NCBI GenBank assembly: GCA_959599615.1
Contig: CAUGKA010000094.1
Location: 1 to 7,603 of the forward strand
Reading direction: 5' to 3'
Length of the DNA: 7,603 bases
Origin: an uncultured Collinsella sp.
Lineage (GTDB): Bacteria; Actinomycetota; Coriobacteriia; Coriobacteriales; Coriobacteriaceae
The number at the start of each line of letters is the position of its first letter. The stretch's first letter is position 1. The translations under genes and the position numbers were made by a program. The notes beneath the pieces were generated by a model. The model worked only from the letters and a program-made list of their open reading frames with translations, did not search any database and was not told the DNA's origin. Shown here in pieces: positions 1 through 6,424 of the stretch.

Positions 1-516
1 GGCGATCGCATCGTGGTCATGAAGGACGGCGTCGTCCAGCAGATCGCCACCCCGCAGGAGGTCTTCAACCATCCCGCGAACATCTTCGTCGCCGGCTTTA
101 TCGGCGTGCCGCAGATGAACTTCTTCGATGCCCAGCTGGTGCGCTCGGGCAACGGCTTTACGGTCAAGACCGAGGATATGAACGTGGCGCTCGCCCCCGA
201 GACCTGCGCTCAGCTTGCTCTCAACTGGGACGGCGGCGACGTGAAGGAGATTACGGCCGGTGTGCGTCCCGAGCAGATCCTGCTTGCCGACAAGGGCGAG
301 GAGGGTGCGCTCCAGGGCACCGTCGAGGTGACCGAGCTCATGGGCTCGACCGAGCATGTCCACGTGACTGCTCCCGACGGCCAGTTTGTCCTGATCATTC
401 CCGTCGTCGACCTCGAGGCCAAGGGCGCGCTCAAGGCGGGCGACCCCATCTGGTTCAAGTTTGAGAAGAACGCGACCCACCTCTTCGATAAGGTCTCTGG
501 CAAGAACCTTATCTAG
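1..516 (+). CDS. Sugar ABC transporter ATP-binding protein, MalK/UgpC/MsmK family (C-terminal part, 5' truncated)
   Basis: Cytoplasmic ATPase subunit that would power a carbohydrate ABC importer. The frame is open from base 1 to the TAG at 514-516, giving 171 residues; roughly the first 200 residues, with Walker A, signature, Walker B and H-loop, lie outside the window. The fragment begins GDRIVVMKDG, the stretch that follows the H-loop in MalK-type ATPases, then shows the family's TPQEVFNHPANIFVAGFIG segment that ends the nucleotide-binding domain. From about residue 45 to the end it is the OB-fold/TOBE regulatory domain, with GVRPEQI at residues 86-92 (equivalent to the GIRPE motif of MalK) and ELMGSTEHVH. 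A terminator follows 68 bases after the stop, so this is the last gene of its transcript. The glgP/malQ neighbours make maltodextrin a reasonable substrate, but these ATPases are often shared between several sugar importers, so this is inference. Confidence 0.93.
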   Translation, partial: GDRIVVMKDGVVQQIATPQEVFNHPANIFVAGFIGVPQMNFFDAQLVRSGNGFTVKTEDMNVALAPETCAQLALNWDGGDVKEITAGVRPEQILLADKGEEGALQGTVEVTELMGSTEHVHVTAPDGQFVLIIPVVDLEAKGALKAGDPIWFKFEKNATHLFDKVSGKNLI

Positions 517-584
517 ACCCGGTGCAACCAGGCCCTTCCTTTGGGCGACTGCGGTATTGCCATCCTTTTGCCGCGGTCACATAT

Positions 585-630
585 AAGGCTCCCCTCCCGT
601 CCACTGGGCGAGAGGGGAGCCTTTCTTTGT
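585..630 (+). terminator. Intrinsic terminator of the ABC transporter ATPase gene
   Basis: A perfect 12-bp stem pairs 585-596 with 612-623 (core ggctcccctc / gaggggagcc) around a 15-nt loop. A T-rich tail (tctttgt) follows on the plus strand. It lies 68 bases after the stop of the upstream plus-strand gene and before a gene-free region. Confidence 0.88.
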
Positions 631-655
631 GTTGGGGCTTTCCGTCTGTCAGTTT

Positions 656-712
656 GTCTTGATCTGTAACAGGTAGGGCCGATTTCGGACGTTAGATGTT
701 ACAGATCGAGAC
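656..712. repeat. Palindrome-ended intergenic repeat, unit 1
   Basis: Arm 656-670 (gtcttgatctgtaac) and arm 698-712 (gttacagatcgagac) form a 15-bp inverted repeat with one mismatch, around a 28-base centre less one (671-697, 27 bases). The core unit 661-710 is 50 nt long and aligns without gaps to two further units downstream; I count 36 of 50 identical positions with unit 2 and 34 of 50 with unit 3. No reading frame or known element family is recognised. Confidence 0.75.
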
Positions 713-734
713 GGTTCCGCTGAGCTAACCATTT

Positions 735-792
735 CATCTAAATCTGTAACACCAAAGGCGAATTACACCTGCTAGATGTTACAGATTGAGAT
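735..792. repeat. Palindrome-ended intergenic repeat, unit 2
   Basis: The arms aatctgtaac (741-750) and gttacagatt (778-787) are perfect inverted repeats, and the 50-nt core is 741-790. The outer base pair differs from unit 1 (A-T here, G-C there) while pairing is kept. The right side, tagatgttacagat, matches unit 1 closely. A second small inverted pair, catcta (735-740) and tagatg (773-778), overlaps the arms. Confidence 0.75.
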
Positions 793-815
793 AAACCCAA
801 GGGGAGGGGCCGGTA

Positions 816-873
816 TGTCTCAATCTGTAACGGCTGGGACCGTTTTGGTTGAGTAATTGCTACGGATCGAGAT
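816..873. repeat. Palindrome-ended intergenic repeat, unit 3 (diverged)
   Basis: The left arm tctcaatctgtaac (818-831) and right arm gctacggatcgaga (859-872) pair with three differences, all transitions. The core is again exactly 50 nt (822-871). It starts 81 bases after unit 2, which itself starts 80 bases after unit 1, so the array has an almost regular period with spacers of 30-31 bases that share no obvious sequence. Confidence 0.65.
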
Positions 874-912
874 TGTTTGGCCGAGTCGGATCACAGGGTA
901 ACGTGCGGGCAC

Positions 913-945
913 AAAAAACGGAGCCGTGTTGCCACGACTCCGTTT
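913..945 (-). terminator. Intrinsic terminator of glgP
   Basis: Stem 916-923 with 938-945 (aaacggag / ctccgttt) continues through one mismatch into cgtg / cacg (925-928 with 933-936), closed by a 4-base loop. On the minus strand the stem is followed by six T (the A run 913-918 of the plus strand, partly within the stem). It begins about 27 bases past the glgP stop. Confidence 0.87.
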
Positions 946-972
946 CTCAAGAGGATGGGTAAGGGGAATGAG

Positions 973-3240
973 CTAGCTCAGGTGCCAGATCTCGTTGTTG
1001 TACTGGGAGATGGTGCGGTCGGACGAGAAGGTGCCGGCGTTGGCGATATTGATGAGCGCCTTGCGCATCCAGGCGTCCTGGTCCTCGTAGTCGGCCAGCA
1101 CGCGCTCCTTGGTCTGGATGTACTCCTCAATGTCGAGCAGGGCCATAAACCAGTCCTTGCCCTTAATGTCGTCGTGCAGGCGCTGCAGGCGCTCGGCGTT
1201 GCCGGTTGCCATGAAGGCCGGGTTGGTGATGAAGTCCACCAGCAGTTTAATGCCGGGCTTGCGGTAGAGCGCACCGGCGTTGTAGGTGCCGTCGGCGTAG
1301 AGCTGCTCGACCTGTTTGGACGAGGCACCAAAGGTATAGATGTTCTCGTCGCCCACGAGCTCGGCAATCTCCACGTTGGCACCGTCGAGCGTGCACAGGG
1401 TTAGGGCGCCGTTGAGCATGAACTTCATGTTGGAGGTGCCGCTCGCCTCCTTGGAGGCCAGGCTGATCTGCTCGGAGATGTCAGCGGCGGGGATCACGCG
1501 CTCGGCGGCGGTGACGTTGTAGTTCTCGATCATGACAACCTGCAGGTAGGGAGCCACGTCGGGGTCGTTTGCAATCCACTGCGACAGCGTCAGGATCAGA
1601 TGGATGATGTCCTGCGCGATAGTGTAGGCAGGCGCCGCCTTGCCGCCAAAGATGATGGTGACAGGGTGCTTAGGCCTGTTGCCGTTCTTGATATCGAAGT
1701 ACTTCCAGATGATGTAGAGCGCAAGCATCTGCTGACGCTTGTACTCGTGGATGCGCTTGACCTGGACGTCGATGATGGCGTTGGAAGGAATGGTCACGCC
1801 CTGTTCGAGCGCCATGAACTGGCGCATGATGGCCTTGGCCTCGGTCTTGGTGGCGGCCAGGCGCTCAAGAACATTCTTGTCGTCGGCGAACTTGGCGAGT
1901 TTGCTCAGATCGCCGGTGCTGCGCCAGTCGGTGCCGATCACATCGTCGAGCAGGCTGGCGAGCGCGGGGTTGGCCCCATGGATCCAGCGGCGGAAGGTGA
2001 TGCCGTTGGTCTTGTTGGAGAACTTCTCGGGATAGATCTCGTAGAACGGATGAAGCTCGGTGTCCTCCAGAATCTTGGTGTGGAGGGCGGCTACACCGTT
2101 GATGGAGAAGCCAAAGTGGATGTCCATGTGGGCCATGTGGACGGTGTCGTGCTCGTCAATGATGGCGACGCGCGGGTCATCGTGCTCGGCTTTCGCGATC
2201 TCATCGAGCTTGACGATAATGTCGGCGATGGCAGGGGAGACCTTCTGCAGGCTGACGAGCGGCCACTTCTCGAGCGCCTCGGCAAGAATCGTGTGGTTAG
2301 TGTAGGCGACCATGGAGCGTACGATGGTCACGGCCTCGTCAAACTCGATGCCATGCTCGGTGGTGAGCAAGCGAATGAGCTCGGGGATGACCATGGTGGG
2401 GTGCGTGTCGTTAATTTGGACCACGGCGTAGTCGGCCAGATCGTGCAGGTTGCTGCCGCGCTCGATGGCCTCGTCGATCAGGAGCTGGGCGGCGTTGCTC
2501 ACCATGAAGTATTCCTGGTAGATGCGAAGCAGGCGGCCCTGCTCGTCGGAATCGTCGGGGTAGAGGAACAAGGTGAGGTTCTTGGCGATCTCTGTCTTGT
2601 CGAAGTCGATGGAGCTGCCGGGGACCAGGCCGTCGTCGACGCTCGCCAGGTCGAACAGGCGCAGACGGTTCTTGGTGGGCTGGCCGTAACCGGGCACGTC
2701 GATGTTGACGAGCTTGGAGGTAACGGCAAAATCGCCGAACTCGACGGTGTAGGAGCGGTCGTCGTCGACTAGGATGTCCTGCTCACCGAGCCACTCGTCG
2801 GGGACGGCCTTCTGCTGGTTGTCGACAAAGCGCTGACGGAACAGGCCGTAGTGATAGTTGAGGCCCACGCCATCGCCGGTCAAGCCCAGCGTGGCGATGG
2901 AATCCAGGAAGCATGCGGCCAGGCGGCCCAGGCCGCCGTTGCCGAGCGACGGCTCGACCTCGAACTCCTCGATCTTGTTGAGGTCGTGGCCTGCGGCGGT
3001 GAGCTGGTCCTTAACCTCGTCGTAGATGCCGAGGTCGATCATGTTGTTGATGAGCAGCTTGCCGATCAAAAATTCGGCGGAAATGTAATAGAGCTTTTTC
3101 TTGCCGTTGTTGAGCGGGCAGGCGGCGGAGCGCTCCTGCACGAGTTTGACCAGCAGCTTGTAAATGCGACGGTCGTCGAGCTGCTCGAGCGAGGTGCCAA
3201 AAGACTGCTCGGCGAGTTCCATGAGGTTAATTTGGGGCAT
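973..3240 (-). CDS. glgP: Glycogen/starch/alpha-glucan phosphorylase
   Basis: Pyridoxal-phosphate enzyme of the cytoplasm that releases glucose-1-phosphate from the non-reducing end of alpha-1,4-glucans (glycosyltransferase family 35). The product is 755 residues, shorter than E. coli GlgP (about 815) but colinear from the SAEFLIG and GNGGLGRLAACFLDS motifs near the N-terminus to the C-terminal ALINIANAGTFSSDRTISQYNNEIWHLS. Also visible are LFLYPDDSDEQGR, QINDTHP, YTNHTILAEALEKWP, NKTNGITFRRW, QVKRIHEYKRQ and the PLP signature EASGTSNMKFMLN, whose lysine is residue 606. The start is the ATG at 3240 with a consensus AGGAGG 4 bases upstream; the frame stays open 108 codons further upstream, but that part overlaps malQ and does not resemble a phosphorylase. 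It follows malQ after a 128-bp gap and ends in its own terminator. Whether it prefers glycogen or maltodextrin (a MalP role) cannot be told; pairing with malQ favours maltodextrin. Confidence 0.97.
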   Translation of the reverse strand: MPQINLMELAEQSFGTSLEQLDDRRIYKLLVKLVQERSAACPLNNGKKKLYYISAEFLIGKLLINNMIDLGIYDEVKDQLTAAGHDLNKIEEFEVEPSLGNGGLGRLAACFLDSIATLGLTGDGVGLNYHYGLFRQRFVDNQQKAVPDEWLGEQDILVDDDRSYTVEFGDFAVTSKLVNIDVPGYGQPTKNRLRLFDLASVDDGLVPGSSIDFDKTEIAKNLTLFLYPDDSDEQGRLLRIYQEYFMVSNAAQLLIDEAIERGSNLHDLADYAVVQINDTHPTMVIPELIRLLTTEHGIEFDEAVTIVRSMVAYTNHTILAEALEKWPLVSLQKVSPAIADIIVKLDEIAKAEHDDPRVAIIDEHDTVHMAHMDIHFGFSINGVAALHTKILEDTELHPFYEIYPEKFSNKTNGITFRRWIHGANPALASLLDDVIGTDWRSTGDLSKLAKFADDKNVLERLAATKTEAKAIMRQFMALEQGVTIPSNAIIDVQVKRIHEYKRQQMLALYIIWKYFDIKNGNRPKHPVTIIFGGKAAPAYTIAQDIIHLILTLSQWIANDPDVAPYLQVVMIENYNVTAAERVIPAADISEQISLASKEASGTSNMKFMLNGALTLCTLDGANVEIAELVGDENIYTFGASSKQVEQLYADGTYNAGALYRKPGIKLLVDFITNPAFMATGNAERLQRLHDDIKGKDWFMALLDIEEYIQTKERVLADYEDQDAWMRKALINIANAGTFSSDRTISQYNNEIWHLS

Positions 3241-3244
3241 GTTT

Positions 3245-3267
3245 CCTCCTGTAATGGGTTGATTACA
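3245..3267 (-). promoter_or_regulatory. glgP ribosome binding site, with a small inverted repeat and possible -10 box
   Basis: AGGAGG (3250-3245, minus strand) sits 4 bases before the glgP ATG and fixes the start. Directly beside it lies the inverted repeat tgtaat / attaca (3250-3255 and 3262-3267). Read on the minus strand, TGTAAT at 3267-3262 differs from a -10 consensus by one base, but I see no good -35 at the right distance. The ribosome site is well supported; the promoter is only possible. Confidence 0.6.
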
Positions 3268-3287
3268 TGTCTGCAATTCATAAGAAT

Positions 3288-3321
3288 CCCGCGCGAGGGG
3301 ATTGGGGTGGCCTCGCGCGGG
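3288..3321 (-). other. Strong GC-rich hairpin between malQ and glgP
   Basis: cccgcgcgagg (3288-3298) and cctcgcgcggg (3311-3321) form a perfect 11-bp stem with a 12-base loop. On the minus strand it comes 47 bases after the malQ stop and 47 bases before the glgP start. The bases after the stem (attcttatgaat) are not a proper T run, so it may be a weak or partial terminator, an mRNA-processing or stabilising element, or an end signal that lets some transcription through to glgP. Confidence 0.6.
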
Positions 3322-3368
3322 TAAGCAAGCGCGTCCGCACGGTGGGGAGGGGTCGGGCGCGGTAGCTC

Positions 3369-4874
3369 CTATTGAGGAAGCTCGATTTCGGCTTCCGACG
3401 GGATGCGGAAGTAGGTCTCGGTCCAGTCGGTGAGTTTGTGCTCGAGCTCGCGGGTGATGGCGCCGTCGAGCATGCGCCAGGTCCAGTTGCCGCCCAGCGT
3501 GGCAGGGGTGTTGATGCGCGCCTCGTTGCCCAAGTTGAGCAGGTCCTGCATGGTGTAGATGCACGTGTCGCTCACGCTGGCTGCGATGGTTCGGTTGAGC
3601 GCGTCGGCGATGGGTTCGCCGGCCTGCTGATGGGTGTACAGGGCTGTCTGCTCGCGCTGACGCGGGGTAGCCGTTCCTTCAAACCAGCCGCGTGCCGTCT
3701 CGTTGTCGTGAGTGCCCACGTAGGCGACGGTGTTGGCAATGTAGTTGTGCGGCAGGTAGTACGAGTTGGTGCCCTCAAAGGCAAACTGCAGGATCTTCAT
3801 GCCGGGGAAGCCCGAGTTGTCGCGCATATCGATGACGCCGGGGGTGAGGAAGCCCAGGTCCTCGGCGATGATGGGCAGCGTGCCGAGCTTTTCCTCGAGC
3901 GTCTTGAAGAGCTTGAGGCCGGGACCCTGCGTCCACGAACCGTAGGACGAATCAGGCGAGGAGAACGGCACCTCCCAATAGGCCTCGAAGCCGCGGAAGT
4001 GATCCAGGCGGATGACGTCGTACATGTCGAGGGCGGCGCGAATGCGGCCCTCCCACCAGGAGAAGCCGTCGGCCTCCATGGCGTCCCAGTCGTAGATGGG
4101 GTTGCCCCAGTACTGGCCGGTGGCCGAGAACTGGTCGGGCGGCGTGCCGGCGACGCTCACGGGATTGCCGGCGGCGTCGATCTTAAAGAGCTCAGGTGTC
4201 GCCCACATCTCGACGGAGTCACGCGAGACATAGATGGGCAGGTCGCCGATGATGAGAATGTCGCGCTCGTTGGCATAGGCCTTGAGGCGGCTCCACTGGC
4301 GATCGAAGAAGTACTGCGTCATCTGGTGGTAGAGCATACGCGCCGGATGGTCGGTGCAGACCTTGGCGGAAGCCTCGCCGCGGGTGCGGAGCTCCGCGGG
4401 CCACTCCCAAAACGCCTTGAGACCGCACTCCTCTTTGACGGTCATGAACTCACAGTAGGGGATGAGCCAGTCCTCGTTGGCCTGGATAAAGTCATCGAAA
4501 TCGGCCGGCTTGTCGGCAGCAAAGCGCTCGGCGGCGCGGTCGAGAATCTGACGGCGGCCGCCAAAGATGGCACCGTAGTCGACATTGCTGGGGTCGGATC
4601 CCAGATACACGCCATCGATATCGCGCTGCTCCAGATACCCTGCCTCGATAAGCTCGGCAAAGTCGATAAAGTTGGGGTTGCCTGCGCGGGCCGAGAACGA
4701 CTGATAAGGCGAATCGCCATAGCTGGTCGTCGTAAGGGGCAGAATCTGCCAGTAATGTTGTTTGCACGAGGCGAGAAAATCGACGAAGTCGTAGGCATTC
4801 CAGCCAAAGCCGCCGATTCCGTATGGTCCGGGCAGAGATGAGACGGGCATGAGGACGCCGCTTGCACGCTCCAT
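3369..4874 (-). CDS. malQ: 4-alpha-glucanotransferase (amylomaltase)
   Basis: Glycoside hydrolase family 77 enzyme of the cytoplasm. It transfers alpha-1,4-glucan segments between maltodextrins, releasing glucose and building chains long enough for phosphorylase. The product is 501 residues, the compact Thermus/plant D-enzyme size rather than the roughly 690-residue E. coli form. The N-terminus ERASGVLMPVSSLPGPYGIGGFG is typical of the family. Catalytic residues are all visible: nucleophile Asp291 in RLDHFRGFEAYWEVP, acid/base Glu338 in IIAEDLGFLTP, and Asp390 in GTHDNETARGW, close to Thermus positions 293, 340 and 395. I chose the ATG at 4874, with ggtgag 7 bases before it. A TTG at 4889 and a GTG at 4886 are in frame and nearer an agaagg, so a product 4 or 5 residues longer is possible. 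It is upstream of glgP on the same strand and is likely its partner in one operon. Confidence 0.96.
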   Translation of the reverse strand: MERASGVLMPVSSLPGPYGIGGFGWNAYDFVDFLASCKQHYWQILPLTTTSYGDSPYQSFSARAGNPNFIDFAELIEAGYLEQRDIDGVYLGSDPSNVDYGAIFGGRRQILDRAAERFAADKPADFDDFIQANEDWLIPYCEFMTVKEECGLKAFWEWPAELRTRGEASAKVCTDHPARMLYHQMTQYFFDRQWSRLKAYANERDILIIGDLPIYVSRDSVEMWATPELFKIDAAGNPVSVAGTPPDQFSATGQYWGNPIYDWDAMEADGFSWWEGRIRAALDMYDVIRLDHFRGFEAYWEVPFSSPDSSYGSWTQGPGLKLFKTLEEKLGTLPIIAEDLGFLTPGVIDMRDNSGFPGMKILQFAFEGTNSYYLPHNYIANTVAYVGTHDNETARGWFEGTATPRQREQTALYTHQQAGEPIADALNRTIAASVSDTCIYTMQDLLNLGNEARINTPATLGGNWTWRMLDGAITRELEHKLTDWTETYFRIPSEAEIELPQ

Positions 4875-4959
4875 GAATGCGCTCACCAACCTTCTTGTTG
4901 TGGGGTCGGCCTGCCGATGGGTGTGCAGTCCGCCTCCGATGTTCTGATTCGATACGCCT

Positions 4960-4988
4960 ATTGTAAAACATGTTGTTTAAACATGTAC
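4960..4988 (-). promoter_or_regulatory. Candidate malQ promoter with overlapping palindromic operator
   Basis: On the minus strand TACAAT (4965-4960) is a good -10 box about 85 bases before the malQ ATG. No recognisable -35 lies 16-18 bases further up. That position is instead covered by a 10-bp palindrome, tgtttaaaca (4974-4983), flanked by two copies of aaacatgt (4966-4973 and 4979-4986), each with a palindromic acatgt. This arrangement would suit a regulated promoter; the regulator is unknown and is not encoded in this window. Confidence 0.45.
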
Positions 4989-5038
4989 AGGCAAGATAAA
5001 AAAGTTGGTCGATTTTCGGCGAATGGCTACATGCCATG

Positions 5039-5074
5039 AAAAAAAGCCCCGACCTCACAACGTGAGATCGGGGC
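5039..5074 (-). terminator. Intrinsic terminator of galE
   Basis: Stem gccccga (5046-5052) with tcggggc (5068-5074) continues past one mismatch into ctcac / gtgag (5054-5058 with 5062-5066), closed by a 3-base loop. On the minus strand it is followed by seven T (5045-5039). It lies 22 bases after the galE stop and separates galE from the malQ promoter region, so galE and malQ-glgP are probably separate transcripts. Confidence 0.9.
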
Positions 5075-5096
5075 AAGAACGGTATGTAGGTTTTTG

Positions 5097-6158
5097 CTAC
5101 TCGGCGTCGGCGAAGCCGTTGGGGTTGTGGCTCTGCCAGTTCCAGCTATCGCGGCACATGTCCGCGATGCCGTACTGGGCCTTCCAGCCCATCATGCGCT
5201 CGGCCTTTGAGGCATCGCACCAGTTGGCAGCGATGTCGCCGGCGCGGCGCTCGCGGATCACGTAGGGCAGCTCCTTGCCACAAGCCTTGGAGAAGGCGGC
5301 GACGACCTCGAGTACCGAGGTGCCGGTGCCGGTGCCCAGGTTAAAGATCTCGACGCCGGTTTTGCCGTTCATCCAGTTAAGGGCGGCAACGTGACCAGAG
5401 GCCAGATCGCACACGTGGATGTAGTCGCGCACGCCGGTGCCGTCGGGGGTGGGGTAGTCGTTGCCAAAGACCTGAACGGCCTCGAGCTTGCCCACGGCGA
5501 CCTGGGCGACATAGGGCACCAGGTTGTTGGGGATGCCCTTGGGGTCCTCGCCGATCAGGCCCGACGGATGAGCACCGATGGGGTTGAAGTAACGGAGCAG
5601 CACGACGTCCCACTCGGGGTCGGCGGTGTGGACGTCCATAAGGATCTGCTCGATCATCCACTTGGTCCAGCCATAGGGGTTGGTTGCGGGCTTCTTGGGG
5701 TCTTCCTCGGTGACGGGCGGGTTGTCCGGGTCGCCGTAGACGGTCGAGGAGCTCGAGAAGATGATGGACTTGCAGCCATGGTTGCGCATGACGTCGATGA
5801 GCACCAGGGTGTTCTCGATGTTGTTGTGGTAGTACTCGACGGGCTTGCTCACCGACTCGCCGACGGCCTTAAAGCCGGCAAAGTGGATGACACGGTCGAT
5901 CTGATGGGTATCGAAGATCTTGTTCATCGCATCGCGGTCGAGCACGTTGGCCTTGTAGAAGGTGAGGTTCTTGGCGGCTTCGTCGCCCACGATGGTCTTG
6001 ACGCGGTCGACGGCGACGGCGCTGGAGTTGGAGAGATCATCGACGATGACGACCTGGTAGCCACCCTCGAGCAGCTGAACGACGGTGTGCGAGCCGATAA
6101 AACCGGCGCCACCGGTAACGAGGACGCAGGTGTCTTTGGGGTCGAGTGCTTTGGACAT
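5097..6158 (-). CDS. galE: UDP-glucose 4-epimerase
   Basis: NAD-dependent extended short-chain dehydrogenase/reductase of the cytoplasm that interconverts UDP-glucose and UDP-galactose, the last step of the Leloir pathway and a source of UDP-galactose for cell-surface glycans. The product is 353 residues, slightly longer than the usual ~338. The Rossmann glycine motif TGGAGFIG is at residues 15-22, followed by VVIVDDLSNSS for NAD binding. IIFSSSSTVYGDP carries the active-site Ser/Thr, and NPYGWTKWMIEQ the catalytic pair Tyr162 and Lys166. Further family segments are VVLLRYFNPIGAHPSGLIGEDP, YPTPDGTGVRDYIHVCDLASGH, FNLGTGTGTSVLEV and RRAGDIAANWCDASKA. The start is the ATG at 6158, with AGGAG 5 bases upstream; the frame is open 24 codons further but lacks family sequence. 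No galK or galT is visible. It has its own terminator and a likely promoter, so it appears monocistronic. Confidence 0.97.
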   Translation of the reverse strand: MSKALDPKDTCVLVTGGAGFIGSHTVVQLLEGGYQVVIVDDLSNSSAVAVDRVKTIVGDEAAKNLTFYKANVLDRDAMNKIFDTHQIDRVIHFAGFKAVGESVSKPVEYYHNNIENTLVLIDVMRNHGCKSIIFSSSSTVYGDPDNPPVTEEDPKKPATNPYGWTKWMIEQILMDVHTADPEWDVVLLRYFNPIGAHPSGLIGEDPKGIPNNLVPYVAQVAVGKLEAVQVFGNDYPTPDGTGVRDYIHVCDLASGHVAALNWMNGKTGVEIFNLGTGTGTSVLEVVAAFSKACGKELPYVIRERRAGDIAANWCDASKAERMMGWKAQYGIADMCRDSWNWQSHNPNGFADAE

Positions 6159-6195
6159 GTAGTCTCCTATCGAATCAGGAACACTTCTAGAGGGG

Positions 6196-6224
6196 AGTAT
6201 AGCGCAGGCGGGGACGCCCAAATG
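6196..6224 (-). promoter_or_regulatory. Candidate galE promoter
   Basis: On the minus strand TATACT (6201-6196) is a good -10 box 37 bases before the galE start codon. Seventeen bases further up is catttg (6224-6219), a poor -35. Transcription would start near 6189, leaving a leader of about 30 bases that holds the AGGAG. Confidence 0.45.
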
Positions 6225-6424
6225 GTGCACTGTAGGAAAAGCAGAGGATTATGTTAACGTACTCATATAAGAGCTTGCTCAATTGTTACCTCAAATTTGA
6301 CAATTGCTTACGAGCCGCCGACCTTGTAGTTTCCTGCCGTTCGTGGAAATCGTTGGGACGCGCCATATGTACGCTAATATGTATGAGTTGAGCGACATAT
6401 AAATAAGCATGTAACGGAGTACAT
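6225..6424. other. AT-rich divergent intergenic region between galE and the CHAP-protein gene
   Basis: About 200 bases with no credible gene and clearly more A/T than the flanking genes. It contains the inverted repeat caattgt (6280-6286) / acaattg (6300-6306), overlapping a perfect palindrome tcaaatttga (6291-6300) and a consensus-like ttgaca (6297-6302) with no -10 box at proper distance. A plus-strand promoter is possible at ttggga (6353-6358) and taatat (6375-6380), with 16 bases between; a second -10-like tataaa is at 6398-6403. The ribosome site cggag (6415-6419) ends 5 bases before the ATG at 6425. Confidence 0.4.

Noticed and set aside
656..873. CRISPR array
   Set aside because: The units are internally palindromic with diverged 27-30 nt centres, there are only three, the repeated part is the arms rather than a whole constant repeat, and no cas gene is present.
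656..873. Insertion sequence or transposase remnant
   Set aside because: No transposase-like frame, target-site duplication or long terminal inverted repeat is seen. A small non-autonomous element cannot be excluded and is treated under findings.
877..1404. Plus-strand open frame spanning the glgP terminator and its 3' end
   Set aside because: It crosses a clear terminator and lies antisense to the conserved C-terminal part of glgP, with no supporting motif.
1600..2772. Long plus-strand open frame (about 390 codons) opposite glgP
   Set aside because: It is antisense to a clearly recognisable phosphorylase. Its product is a low-complexity Val/Gly/Asp/Leu sequence typical of the opposite strand of a high-GC gene, with no convincing domain.
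3241..3564. 108-codon upstream extension of the glgP frame
   Set aside because: It overlaps malQ, includes the intergenic hairpin, and lacks phosphorylase similarity. The AGGAGG before 3240 decides the start.
3372..4841. Plus-strand open frame of about 490 codons opposite malQ
   Set aside because: It mirrors malQ almost end to end; all three catalytic motifs of the minus-strand gene are intact. The antisense product is compositionally biased and resembles no family.
5391..6257. Plus-strand open frame opposite galE
   Set aside because: Same strand-shadow effect; galE on the minus strand has complete family motifs, a ribosome site and a terminator.
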